Of a DNA stretch of 64,000 nt, positions 1 through 8,137 are shown piece after piece. Made by a program: the position numbers and the translations under genes. The stretch is from JANNRR01 sp031401675 (GTDB taxonomy: Bacteria > Pseudomonadota > Alphaproteobacteria > Rhodobacterales > Rhodobacteraceae): NCBI GenBank assembly GCA_031401675.1, contig JANNRR010000105.1, positions 1-64,000 of the forward strand, written 5' to 3'. Position 1 is the first letter of the stretch. Every line of letters starts with the position of its first letter. The notes beneath the pieces were generated by a model. It was not told where the DNA came from, did not search any database, and saw only the letters and a list, made by a program, of their open reading frames with translations.

Positions 1-263
1 GAGCCAGAAACCGGCTCCACGCACCCGCCGCCACCGACCAGTCGCAGCATTTTCACCCCGACTACGTCCCAAAAGCGGGCTTCACAGGCTGCCCGGCCAA
101 ATCAACATGTAGAGGAACCGGCTTCAGAGGGATAAGCCTTACCTGTGGTATGAAGTGATCTAATGGCATTTGGCCTTTGGCGTTCCCCGATCTTGACTAT
201 TAATAACGTGGCCTTGTGTAAGAATTGCTTTGTATAGCTTGTGTGGATACCTTTTGCCTGCGA
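1..263. other. Left edge, no confident gene
   Basis: One frame on the plus strand is open from the window edge to about position 157 and could be the tail of a gene starting outside the window, but it resembles no family I recognise. The rest is AT-richer than the flanks and holds no convincing start with a ribosome binding site. Confidence 0.3.
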
Positions 264-283
264 GGTGCGTGAAATCACGCACC
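264..283 (-). terminator. Hairpin directly after the antitoxin gene
   Basis: Perfect inverted repeat GGTGCGTG / CACGCACC around an AAAT loop (8 bp, or 9 bp if an A-T pair is counted). It begins at the base after the antitoxin stop codon. On the minus strand no run of T follows, so it may be a weak or Rho-assisted terminator, or it may protect the 3' end of the mRNA. Confidence 0.4.
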
Positions 284-598
284 CTACTTGTCGCCGAACT
301 GATCGATCTTGATGCTGCGGTCCGGGAAGCGGGCGATGATGTCGAGTTCGCCGCCCATGGCTTGGATGAAGCGGCGCAGGGTGCCGACGTACATGTCGGT
401 GCGTTTCTCCATTTTGGCGACGGAAGCCTGATTGATGTGCAGGGTTGCGGCGAGAGACTCTTGCGTGAGGTCCAGCAGGCGACGCAGGTCGGCGAGGGCC
501 ATTTCGGTTTCGAGGGTCTGCGATTTTTCCTGCGCGGTTGCCCGGGCCTCAAGGGTCATCCGGGCGCGCAGGGTGGAGAAGGGGGTGTGGCCGGTCAT
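284..598 (-). CDS. HigA-type XRE antitoxin
   Basis: A 104-residue DNA-binding protein of the XRE family, the expected antitoxin of a HigB/RelE-type pair. The helix-turn-helix spans about residues 44-68 (LTQESLAATL, then NQASVAKMEKR), followed by the short C-terminal strand ELDIIARFPD usual in this subfamily. Its ATG overlaps the TGA of the upstream toxin gene, so the two are translationally coupled. Such antitoxins neutralise the toxin and repress their own promoter; an inverted repeat at 971-988 could be the operator. The antitoxin is full length although the toxin gene is interrupted. The family call is firm; the antitoxin role is inferred from the partner gene. Confidence 0.85.
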   Translation of the reverse strand: MTGHTPFSTLRARMTLEARATAQEKSQTLETEMALADLRRLLDLTQESLAATLHINQASVAKMEKRTDMYVGTLRRFIQAMGGELDIIARFPDRSIKIDQFGDK

Positions 599-960
599 TG
601 TTCTGGCTTTCCTTCGGCGATGAGGGTTTCGATATGCTGGTCGTACAGGCGATCGGCGTGCGGAATCATTTCGTCGTAGAAGCGGTCATTCCCGGTTTTG
701 TCGCCGCCGATCAGGAGGATGGCGGTGCGGGTGGGATCGAAGGCGTAGAACACCCGGAGCGGGTGGCCGTGGGATTGCACGCGCAGTTCGCGCATATGGT
801 CGTGGCGGCTGGTCTGGATGCCGCTTGAATAGGGAAAGGGCAGGTTAGGCCCTCGCGCCTCCAGTCGTTCGACATAGGCGGCGGTGTCTGCCTGTTCGGT
901 TTCGGTGAGGCTGGCCCACCACGTGCCGAATTCATCGGTCTATTCGACAGCCCATGTCAT
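595..960 (-). pseudogene. HigB-type toxin with an early amber codon
   Basis: Encodes a HigB/RelE-superfamily protein (Gp49-like), normally an mRNA interferase acting at the ribosome. Translated from the ATG at 958-960 it reads MTWAVE, then TAG at 940-942, then TDEFGTWWASLTETEQ and onward without a break to the conserved core RELRVQ, FYAFDPTRTAILLIGGDKTG and RFYDEM. At that codon I would expect an aromatic residue, as in related EYTDEFG starts, so a single change from a Tyr codon (TAT or TAC) would explain the stop. The next in-frame ATG (793-795) would leave only 66 residues and lose about half the fold. The toxin is therefore probably inactive unless TAG is suppressed or the base is a sequencing error. 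Confidence 0.8.
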
Positions 961-970
961 GGGAGGGATA

Positions 971-988
971 TATTCCTTTGGAGGAATA
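971..988. promoter_or_regulatory. Candidate toxin-antitoxin operator
   Basis: Inverted repeat TATTCC-N6-GGAATA, 11-28 bases before the toxin ATG (958-960), in the place where a HigA-like repressor would bind. No binding motif is known for this particular protein, so the role is inferred from position only. Confidence 0.35.
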
Positions 989-1325
989 ACGCAAGAGGTC
1001 AGGTGCGGCGCTCCGACCATCCACACCGCCGCGATGGTGCGGTCGTCGCCGGGCATGGTGGTGGGGAAGAGCGGCTCCCGGAAGCTCTCGGCGCAGGCGG
1101 TGCGCCCGGCGATGGCCAGGGCGGCGGCCGGGGTGGCGGTGGGGAGGTCGGCCTTCATGCCGGGAGCGAGGCAGCCGATCCTGTCGGGCAGGTGCCGCGC
1201 GTGGGCGGGGCCCGCGGCGGCGAGGTGCCGCAGGGCTGCCGGGTGGCGGGAGTGGCTGCGGAGTTGCGCCGCAACCGCACGCGCTCCAGAAAGCCGCACG
1301 CCGGGACGCCCGCCCCGGTCCCCGC
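989..1325. other. Unassigned interval
   Basis: Lies between the toxin gene and the GntR regulator gene. The minus-strand frame of the toxin stays open across it, but the translation shows no family I can name, and open frames are common by chance at this GC content. It may hold the promoter of the toxin-antitoxin pair and the remains of a gene; I cannot support either. Confidence 0.3.
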
Positions 1326-2072
1326 CTAGACCCGCCCCCTCGCGTCCTTTTGCAACTGCATCGAATAGGAAAACCGGTCCCCGGGGTGATCGTTGACCGA
1401 AACCAGCATCACCATTCCGCCCGCATCCAGATAGCGCCGCACCACCTGCACCGCCCAGATCCGGCGCGATACCCCAAGCTCTGCCGCTGCCGGAGCCGAA
1501 ATCGGCATCGCCCGGATCTCCTGCTCGACCCGCTCTACCATCACGCCGTAGCGCTCCTCGATCAGCCGGTAGATCGCCCCCGGCGGCGCGGCCAGATCCG
1601 GCATTATCCCGGCAAACGCCCGGTTGATGTAGATCGACGACCAGCAGATCGGCACCCGCCCCGCCGCGTCCAGCCGCAGCCCCGCCACCTGCAGCCAGAC
1701 CTGCCCGGCATCGACCCCCAGCATGCCGGCGGGCACCGCATCCGGCACGCTTTCGGTAATCCGGTCCACCCGCAGCCTGGTATCGGCGGCATACTGAAAC
1801 AACTCGTCGAGCGAGCGCATCGAATGCACATAGCCACCTTGCGGATTGGCGGCGATCACCTGGCTGCCCGAACCTTGCCGCCGCTGCACAAGCCCCGCCT
1901 CGGCCAATCGGCGCAGGGCATCGCGCACAGTATGCCGGCTGATGCTGAATTCCTGGCACAGTTCTGCCTCTGTCGGCAGGAAGCCCGCGACCGGATAGGT
2001 TCCCGCCGCAATCCGTTGCTGCAGGATATCGCTGACCTGCGCATAGCGCGGCCCGGGCTTGCGCGCGTCCAT
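1326..2072 (-). CDS. GntR/HutC-family transcriptional regulator
   Basis: A 248-residue regulator. The N-terminal winged helix (about residues 10-75, including LPTEAELCQEFSISRHTVRD and the wing RRQGSGSQV) is typical of GntR proteins, and the rest fits the UTRA ligand-binding domain of the HutC subfamily (APPGAIYRLIEERYGV). The start at 2072 is preferred because it overlaps the TGA of the CoA-transferase-like gene, giving a two-gene operon; an ATG seven codons upstream would lie inside that gene. It probably controls the divergent promoter at 3308-3394, where a palindrome is present. The effector is unknown but is likely an intermediate of the adjoining catabolic cluster. Confidence 0.88.
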   Translation of the reverse strand: MDARKPGPRYAQVSDILQQRIAAGTYPVAGFLPTEAELCQEFSISRHTVRDALRRLAEAGLVQRRQGSGSQVIAANPQGGYVHSMRSLDELFQYAADTRLRVDRITESVPDAVPAGMLGVDAGQVWLQVAGLRLDAAGRVPICWSSIYINRAFAGIMPDLAAPPGAIYRLIEERYGVMVERVEQEIRAMPISAPAAAELGVSRRIWAVQVVRRYLDAGGMVMLVSVNDHPGDRFSYSMQLQKDARGRV

Positions 2073-3307
2073 CAGAGCCTTTCCCGCAACCACGCGCGGT
2101 GGCGCGGGTCGGCGATCCCGATCAGGGCTTGCGCCCGCTCTGCCAGCGACAATTGCCCCAACCGTGCCACGCCATGTTCCGTCACCACGATATCGACATC
2201 GGCCCGCGTCACGGATACCGGTGTGCCGGGCGAAAGGTGCGGCACGATCCGACTGACCGTACCGCCCTGTGCGGTCGAGGCAAGTGCCAGCACGGCCCGC
2301 CCGCCGACCTGCGACCGGGCGCCGCGGTGAAAGTCCAGCAACCCGCCTTGCCCGCTTACCTGCTTGCCGCCCAAAACCTCGGCATTGGCCTGGCCCGACA
2401 GATCCATCTCGATGACCGAATTGACGGAAACGAAGTGCCGGGTCGCTGCCAGAACCTCCGCCGCATGGGTATGACCGACCGGGGCAAAGGTCAGGCCCGG
2501 GATGGCGGCGACGGCCGCGTAAGAGTCCGCGTCGCCCAGTGCCACACCTGTCACCACTCCGCGCGCAAACTGGCCCCGCCGCAACGGTTCCAGAATGGCC
2601 GGCGAGATCATGCCCGCTTGATACCCAAGCCCCGACAGGCCCGAACCGGCGAGTTCGCCCAGAACCGCCGCCTGCATCCTGCCCAGCCCAAGTTGCAGCG
2701 TATCGCCGTCGCGCAGCAAACCGACGACACGGGTCGCCATCCGCCGCAAGTCCTCGACGATCGGTCCGGGATCATAGACCGGCAAAGGGTCGGCGGCATC
2801 GACCAGGCCCGCGAACCGATCCAGCGGCAGCCGGGGCCCGGCGGGCACGTCGGGCATGTTCGGATTGACGATTCCAACCAGCCTTGCCCCGGCTGCAATC
2901 GGGCTTGGCGCGAAATCACCGGCCACCCCGAGCCCGACCGTGTCGTCGCGTCGGGGAGGTGGCACGGTGATGTAGACCAGATCGACAAGGCCTCTGGTCC
3001 CCAACCTGTCCCAGAACTGGCTGTAGTGCAGCGGCAGGTGCGCCACGGTGCCTGCGGGCGTTTGCAGCCCCTTGGTGGAAAAGATCGTCTCGACCCGGGT
3101 TCCCTGTCCGATCGCCGAAAAATCCGTGTCATTGACGCCGGGAATGAAGGCGCCAGTCAGTGTTACGCCGCGCCAGAGCGAAGGATCTGCCAATACGGCG
3201 TCCAGAATGGCCCTGGGCTCCCCGGCGCCGCCGCCAAGGAACGCGCGCCCCCCGGCAGGCAGCAACGCCGCCGCCTGCGCCGCAGAAAGGAAAGTGGGCA
3301 AAGCCAT
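2072..3307 (-). CDS. Acetyl-CoA hydrolase/CoA-transferase family protein
   Basis: A 411-residue member of the acetyl-CoA hydrolase/4-hydroxybutyrate CoA-transferase family. Both halves are present: the N-terminal part with AFIPGVND, and the C-terminal part with LQLGLG, VSVNSVIEMDLSGQANAE and the glycine-rich GGKQVSGQGGLLDF. In characterised CoA-transferases of this family the catalytic glutamate sits in an LGIHTEM-like motif; here the equivalent stretch reads LGYQAGM, with glycine (about residue 232) in place of glutamate. It may be a variant subfamily or use another mechanism. The start at 3307 is preferred to an upstream ATG because it begins the fold and has AGGAAA before it. Divergent from the MmgE/PrpD gene. 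Confidence 0.82.
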   Translation of the reverse strand: MALPTFLSAAQAAALLPAGGRAFLGGGAGEPRAILDAVLADPSLWRGVTLTGAFIPGVNDTDFSAIGQGTRVETIFSTKGLQTPAGTVAHLPLHYSQFWDRLGTRGLVDLVYITVPPPRRDDTVGLGVAGDFAPSPIAAGARLVGIVNPNMPDVPAGPRLPLDRFAGLVDAADPLPVYDPGPIVEDLRRMATRVVGLLRDGDTLQLGLGRMQAAVLGELAGSGLSGLGYQAGMISPAILEPLRRGQFARGVVTGVALGDADSYAAVAAIPGLTFAPVGHTHAAEVLAATRHFVSVNSVIEMDLSGQANAEVLGGKQVSGQGGLLDFHRGARSQVGGRAVLALASTAQGGTVSRIVPHLSPGTPVSVTRADVDIVVTEHGVARLGQLSLAERAQALIGIADPRHRAWLRERL

Positions 3308-3394
3308 GGATCGGGGCGTTTCCTGCTTGCGATACGATTGTCCCTGTATGAATATGTCCGGACAAATTTTCAATCAAGCCGACAAAAGGTTGGG
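3308..3394. promoter_or_regulatory. Divergent promoter region with palindrome
   Basis: An 87-base gap between divergent genes, AT-richer than its surroundings. It contains the perfect palindrome TGTCCGGACA (3355-3364), and a further TTGTCC half-site lies at 3339-3344. This is a reasonable operator for the GntR regulator encoded two genes away, because both flanking transcripts start here. Confidence 0.5.
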
Positions 3395-4738
3395 ATGACG
3401 TCGCCGACTTCCGCCGCTGGGCAATCATTGACCGAAGGGCTGTGGGTCCGGGCGGCAAGACCGTCCGATTCTGCCGACAGGGCGCGGGCGGCGCTTCACC
3501 TTGTCGACTGGCTGGGCTGCGCGCTGGCCGGGGCATCATCGCCGACCGGGCGCGCCATCACCGAAGCCGCGGCGGCAGGTACCCGCGCCTTTGCCCTGAC
3601 CGGCGCTGCCGGTGCCGGTGCGATGGGCGGGCTTGGCAGCCTGTTCGAGATGGATGATGTGCACCGTACCGCTTTGTTGCATCCCGGCCCGGTTGTGATC
3701 CCGGCCGCACTCGCCGTGGTGGGCAAACCCTGCGCGGACCTGCTGGACGCCATCCTTGCAGGATACGAAGCGATGATCCGGCTTGGTGCTGCGGCGGGCC
3801 CGGGTCACTACGCGTTCTTTCACAATACCGGCACCTGCGGCGCAATCGGGTCTGCTGCCGCCGCCGCAAGAATGCTGGGGCTGACCGACACGCAGGCCGT
3901 CTGGGCGATGGGACATGCGATGAGCAGCACGGGCGGCCTGTGGCAATGCCGCAACGAGCCGACGGCCACCAAACACCTGCACGTGGCCGAAGCGGCGCGG
4001 CGCGGGGTGCAGGCGGCACTTTGGGCCGCGGCCGGTCTGGCCGGCCCGCGCCGGATTCTTGAGGGCCCGCAGGGGTTCTTTGCTGCCATTGCCCGCGACG
4101 GCGATGCAAGCGCGGTGCTGGCGGGGCCGGAGACCTGGCGCATTCATCAGGTCAGCTTCAAACCCTGGCCTGCCTGCCGCCATGCCCATCCGGCGATTGA
4201 TGCCGCCATGAGCCTGCGCGCCGATCTGAAAGGGCGTGAGATTACGGCGATCCGGGTCCGTACCTTCGCCGACGCCCTGTTGTTTTGCGACTGTCCCGAC
4301 CCGCAAACCGAGGCGCAGGCGAAATTCTCGCTGCAGCATTCGGTGGCTGTCGCGCTTTTGTCAGGGGCCCCGACCCTGGCCGACTTTGCCCCGGGCCGCA
4401 TCGCCGACCCCCAGCTTGCCGTGCTGCGCGGGTTGACCACTGTTGCCGCCGGGCCGGAGTTTACCGGCAGCTACCCTGCGCATTTCGGCGCAACGGTCGA
4501 GGTGGACACAGCCGACGGCGCCCGGCTGAGCGCCCGGGTCGCCGATGCCTGGGGCGACAGCGAAAACCCGATGAGCCAGGATGCCGTACTGGCCAAGTTC
4601 CACGCGCTTGCCGATCATGCCGGCGTTCCCCGCCATCAGGCCGACGACCTTGCCTCGGCGGCATTTGCGCTGACAACGGGTGCGACCGCCGACCCTCTGC
4701 GCGCGGCGCTGGCCGCCCTCGCCTTTCCCCCTGCTTGA
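3395..4738 (+). CDS. MmgE/PrpD family protein
   Basis: A 447-residue protein of the MmgE/PrpD family, which includes 2-methylcitrate dehydratase and cis-aconitate decarboxylase; many members act on other carboxylic acids. Family features are the N-terminal helical domain with DWLGCALAG, the LFEMDDVHRTALLHPG segment (usually N-D-x-D-D in this position), GTCGAIGSAAAAARMLGL and the conserved KPWPACRHAHPAIDA. The coding frame is open far upstream by chance; the ATG at 3395 is where homology begins and is preceded by an AAAGG-like site. First gene of a plus-strand run with the CoA ligase, amidase and GAF genes. Substrate not predictable. Confidence 0.85.
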   Translation: MTSPTSAAGQSLTEGLWVRAARPSDSADRARAALHLVDWLGCALAGASSPTGRAITEAAAAGTRAFALTGAAGAGAMGGLGSLFEMDDVHRTALLHPGPVVIPAALAVVGKPCADLLDAILAGYEAMIRLGAAAGPGHYAFFHNTGTCGAIGSAAAAARMLGLTDTQAVWAMGHAMSSTGGLWQCRNEPTATKHLHVAEAARRGVQAALWAAAGLAGPRRILEGPQGFFAAIARDGDASAVLAGPETWRIHQVSFKPWPACRHAHPAIDAAMSLRADLKGREITAIRVRTFADALLFCDCPDPQTEAQAKFSLQHSVAVALLSGAPTLADFAPGRIADPQLAVLRGLTTVAAGPEFTGSYPAHFGATVEVDTADGARLSARVADAWGDSENPMSQDAVLAKFHALADHAGVPRHQADDLASAAFALTTGATADPLRAALAALAFPPA

Positions 4739-4751
4739 CCGGAAAAAAGCA

Positions 4752-6149
4752 ATGGCCCCGCCGAATTACTTCGACTCGATGGACTACCCCGCCCTGCTGA
4801 CCGAATACGGCCGGCCCGAGGAGTTCGTCGACCGGGTCGGCCGATTGTCCCCGGACCGCTTGCGCGCCGTGCAGAACGCGCGCTTCCTCCGCGTCATGGC
4901 GTTCGCCTGGAAGGTGCCGTTCTATCAGCGGCTTTGGGGTGGTGCCGGGGTCCGGCCCGCCGACATCCGATCGATCGACGATATCACCCGATTGCCCACC
5001 TATTCCAAATCCGACCTGATGGCCTCGGTCGAGGCGCACCCGCCGCTGGGCGATTTTCATGGGCTGGATACCTATCCCGCCGAAAGCCGCCCGACGCTGA
5101 TCCTCCAAACCACCTCTGGTACCACCGGGCGCCCGCAGCCCCTGCTGTTCGGACCGAGGAGCCGCGAGGTGCAAAACCTGCTGCTGGCGCGGTTCTATGC
5201 GTTGCAGGGCATCAGACGCTGCGATGTGATTCATTCGGTCTATGGTCACGGCATGGTCAACGGCGGGCATTACGTCCGAGAGGCGATCCTGCACTGGACC
5301 GGCGCGCAACTGCTGACGGCCGGCACCGGGGTCGAGACGCGGTCTGCCCAGCAGGTCGCCATGATGCGCGATTTCGGGGTCACGGTGATCGTGGGCTTTG
5401 GCGACTACATCAAGCGCCTGTCTGAAGTGGCCCGTGAAGAAGGATTGGAGCCGGGGGTTGACCTGAAAATCCGCGCCATCGTCGGCCACATCGGCGCGGA
5501 AAGCCATGCGGCGATGTCTGCGGCCTGGGGCGGGGCCGAGGTGTTCGACTGGTACGGCGTCGGCGATACCGGTGCCATAGCCGGCGAGGGCCCCGATCAT
5601 GCCGGCCTGTACATCCAGGAAGATGCCCAGTTCATCGAGCTTCTGGATATCACCACCGGCCAGCCGGCGCCGATGGGCGAAAAGGGCGATATCGTCTGTA
5701 CCTGCCTGTTCAAGGATGACCTGTTCCCGATCATCCGCTTCAACACCCATGACGTATCGGCGTTGCGTACCGATCCCTCGCCGATGGGGCTGACGCTGAA
5801 GCGGCTGGTGGGCTTTCTGGGCCGGTCGGACAACATGGTCAAACTGCGCGGCATCAACGTGTATCCCACCGGCATCGGTGCAATCCTGACCGGGACCCAT
5901 GCCGAGTTGTGCAGCGAGTACATTTGCCTGGTCGCACGGAACGAGGGGCGCGACACCATGACGGTGCGCATTGAAACCCGCGGGCGGCTGGATGCCCCGG
6001 TTGCGGCGTACGAGGCGCTGTTGCGGAGCCGGTTGGGGGTCGAGGTTTCGGTGCAGCTGGCGGCTCCGGGCACATTGGCCGGGCTGACCCAGATCGAGAC
6101 GCGCCAGAAACCGATCCGTCTGATCGACAGCCGCAAGACCGGGGAATGA
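4752..6149 (+). CDS. AMP-binding CoA ligase, phenylacetate-CoA ligase-like
   Basis: A 465-residue adenylate-forming enzyme of the PaaK type, which activates a carboxylic acid as acyl-AMP and then the CoA thioester. Visible motifs: the P-loop TTSGTTGRP (residues 120-128), the adenine-binding region DWYGVGDTG (266-274), and the hinge before the C-terminal subdomain, GRSDNMVKLRGINVYP. The length fits PaaK-like ligases (about 430-470). GGAAAAAAG precedes the ATG. It begins 13 bases after the MmgE/PrpD gene and its end overlaps the amidase start. It probably activates the acid released by the amidase; the aryl or alkyl nature of the substrate is unknown. Confidence 0.85.
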   Translation: MAPPNYFDSMDYPALLTEYGRPEEFVDRVGRLSPDRLRAVQNARFLRVMAFAWKVPFYQRLWGGAGVRPADIRSIDDITRLPTYSKSDLMASVEAHPPLGDFHGLDTYPAESRPTLILQTTSGTTGRPQPLLFGPRSREVQNLLLARFYALQGIRRCDVIHSVYGHGMVNGGHYVREAILHWTGAQLLTAGTGVETRSAQQVAMMRDFGVTVIVGFGDYIKRLSEVAREEGLEPGVDLKIRAIVGHIGAESHAAMSAAWGGAEVFDWYGVGDTGAIAGEGPDHAGLYIQEDAQFIELLDITTGQPAPMGEKGDIVCTCLFKDDLFPIIRFNTHDVSALRTDPSPMGLTLKRLVGFLGRSDNMVKLRGINVYPTGIGAILTGTHAELCSEYICLVARNEGRDTMTVRIETRGRLDAPVAAYEALLRSRLGVEVSVQLAAPGTLAGLTQIETRQKPIRLIDSRKTGE

Positions 6150-7477
6150 GCCCGATTGCGACCATGCGTGCGGCACTGGCTGCCGGTGCCGCCACCGCCG
6201 CAGGCCTGACCGGGACCGCGCTGGCCCGGATTGCCGAACGCGATGGAACGATACGGGCCTTCATCAGCCTGGCCCCTGATGCGCTGCAGCAGGCACAGGC
6301 GAGCGACAGCCGCCGGGCGGCCGGACGGATCGGCGCGCTGGAAGGAATTCCGGTGGCGGTCAAGGACAATATCGATGTGGCGGGGCTGCCCACCACCGAC
6401 GGCACCGCCCATTTCGCCGACCGCATGGCGCGGAAGGATGCAAGCGTCGTGGTTCGCCTGCGCGCGGCCGGGGCGATCATCCTGGGCAAGGCGAACATGC
6501 ACGAAGGCGCCCTGGGCGCGACCACCGACAATCCGTTCTGGGGCCGCTGCGACAATCCTGCCGCGCCGGGCCATACGCCGGGCGGATCAAGCGGCGGCTC
6601 GGCGGCGGCGGTTGCGGCCGGGTTTGTGCCGCTGGCCGTGGGCAGCGATACGCTTGGGTCCGTGCGTATCCCGGCGGCGTACTGCGGGCTTTGGGGGCTC
6701 AAACCCACACGCGGTCTGATCGGGCGCAGCGGCCTGTCGTACTTGTCCTGGACCCTGGACAGCATTGGCCCCATCGCTGCCAGCGCCGCCGATCTTGCCC
6801 TTGCGCTTGGTGTGCTGGCCGGGCCCGATCCCGGCGATCCGGCATCGCTTGATGTCGGAATGGCCGCTGCGCCCGTTCCGGCCCTGAACAGGATCATCCT
6901 CGGCATCCCCGATCTTGACGGCACGCCGCTTCTGCCAGAGGTTCGATCCGCCTTTTCAGGCTTCTGTGACCGGCTGACCGCGCAAGGCGTCCGGCTGGTC
7001 ACCGTTACCGTCGACGGCTGGAAACCGCCCGCGCTGCGCCGCGCCGGATTGCTTTTGGCCGAGGCCGAGGCCGGGCATCTGCTCGGCGGCGCGATGGATG
7101 CCAACCCGGCCGGATTTTCCGACAGCTTCCGTGCCCTGGTCGGTTATGGCCGCACGGCCGCAAATGCCAAGTTGGTGGCGGCGCAGCATCTTGTTCACGG
7201 GATGCGCCCGGCTGTGCTTGCCGCACTCTCGGGCGTCGATGCGCTGCTGCTGCCGACAACGGCGGAGCCGGCTTTTTTGCATGATGCCCCTGTTCCGCAA
7301 GGGCAGGCTGATCTGACAGCGCTCGCAAGTGCCGCCGGGTTGCCCGCAATCGCATTTCCGATTCCTGAGCAGGCTGGCCACCTGCCGGTTTCGGCGCAGC
7401 TTCTGGGGCTGCCCTTCGCCGACAGGTATGTGATCGCCCTTGCAGACGACCTGACCCGTGGTCCCGATGCCGCCTGA
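6146..7477 (+). CDS. Amidase-signature family hydrolase
   Basis: A 443-residue amidase-signature enzyme. The Ser-cisSer-Lys triad is complete: Lys73 (VAVKDNID), cis-Ser148 (PGGSSGGS) and the nucleophile Ser172 in GSDTLGSVRIPA, where the usual second glycine of DTGGS is leucine. Such enzymes hydrolyse amides to acid and ammonia; relatives include GatA and AtzF-type hydrolases, but the operon makes a catabolic role more likely than tRNA amidation. Its ATG overlaps the TGA of the ligase gene, so translation is coupled. The likely product is an acid for the neighbouring CoA ligase. Confidence 0.87.
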   Translation: MSPIATMRAALAAGAATAAGLTGTALARIAERDGTIRAFISLAPDALQQAQASDSRRAAGRIGALEGIPVAVKDNIDVAGLPTTDGTAHFADRMARKDASVVVRLRAAGAIILGKANMHEGALGATTDNPFWGRCDNPAAPGHTPGGSSGGSAAAVAAGFVPLAVGSDTLGSVRIPAAYCGLWGLKPTRGLIGRSGLSYLSWTLDSIGPIAASAADLALALGVLAGPDPGDPASLDVGMAAAPVPALNRIILGIPDLDGTPLLPEVRSAFSGFCDRLTAQGVRLVTVTVDGWKPPALRRAGLLLAEAEAGHLLGGAMDANPAGFSDSFRALVGYGRTAANAKLVAAQHLVHGMRPAVLAALSGVDALLLPTTAEPAFLHDAPVPQGQADLTALASAAGLPAIAFPIPEQAGHLPVSAQLLGLPFADRYVIALADDLTRGPDAA

Positions 7478-8036
7478 TCCCGCCGAAACCGCCAGTGCCG
7501 CCGCCCTGATGGCAACATCCGTCGAGGGGATCGTGCAGGACTCCATGACGGTTCTCTGGTCCCGATTGGGCGACCGGACTGCCCATCTGGTGCCCGGCGC
7601 GCTTGGCCCGGACCAGCATCAGTTCTTTGTTGCCGGTGCCTTCTTCGTTACTCCGGGTCGGCAGCAGCAGATGCTGGTTGGCAATACCGGCTTTCCGCCC
7701 GACCAGAAGCGCCTTTGCATCCCGATTGATGGCGGGCACCCCGGCAAAGTCATCGCCAGTGCTGCGCCGCTGTTGCTGGAAGACACCCGCCAGCACACCG
7801 AGTTCCGCCAGTATCTGCGCACCGCCCGCATGGGTTCTGCCGCCTATGCGCCCCTGACGTGGGCGGGGGCCGCGCAGGGACTGCTTATCATGGCAGCTCA
7901 GGCAGCGGGCACGATGCGACCAGACGATCTTGCCGCTTTGGTCAGGCTTGCAACGGTGGTTTCAAGGCAATGGTGCGCGCGCGGCGGCCCTGAATGGCTG
8001 GAACGGGAATTCAGGGCGGTAAAGACAAGCGGATGA
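7467..8036 (+). CDS. GAF-domain protein
   Basis: About 189 residues with the fold pattern of a single GAF sensor domain (FFVTPGRQQQMLVGNTG, then CIPIDGGHPGKVIASAAPLLLEDT and SAAYAPLTWAGAAQGLLIMAA). No attached output domain is visible. The start could also be the GTG at 7458; either way the gene overlaps the end of the amidase gene, so it belongs to the same transcript. In such operons stand-alone GAF proteins are thought to sense small molecules, but the function here is unknown. A terminator follows at 8115. Confidence 0.75.
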   Translation: MPPDPAETASAAALMATSVEGIVQDSMTVLWSRLGDRTAHLVPGALGPDQHQFFVAGAFFVTPGRQQQMLVGNTGFPPDQKRLCIPIDGGHPGKVIASAAPLLLEDTRQHTEFRQYLRTARMGSAAYAPLTWAGAAQGLLIMAAQAAGTMRPDDLAALVRLATVVSRQWCARGGPEWLEREFRAVKTSG

Positions 8037-8114
8037 TCTGGCGGGGCGGATCAGCTTCGGGCCGGGAACCGACAAGCCTCGGGATCGCCGGGCAGTCTGG
8101 TTCCAGATAGAAGC

Positions 8115-8137
8115 GTCCCGGCGCGGGACAATTTTTT
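8115..8137 (+). terminator. Rho-independent terminator after GAF gene
   Basis: Stem GTCCCG / CGGGAC with a three-base loop, followed by AA and six T. It lies about 80 bases after the GAF gene and closes the amidase operon. Confidence 0.7.

Noticed and set aside
940..1959. A minus-strand frame of about 339 codons overlapping the GntR gene
   Set aside because: It lies out of frame with the clear GntR/UTRA protein and its translation is biased to Ala/Gly/Arg, as expected for a shadow frame in GC-rich DNA. Only the toxin start shares this frame.
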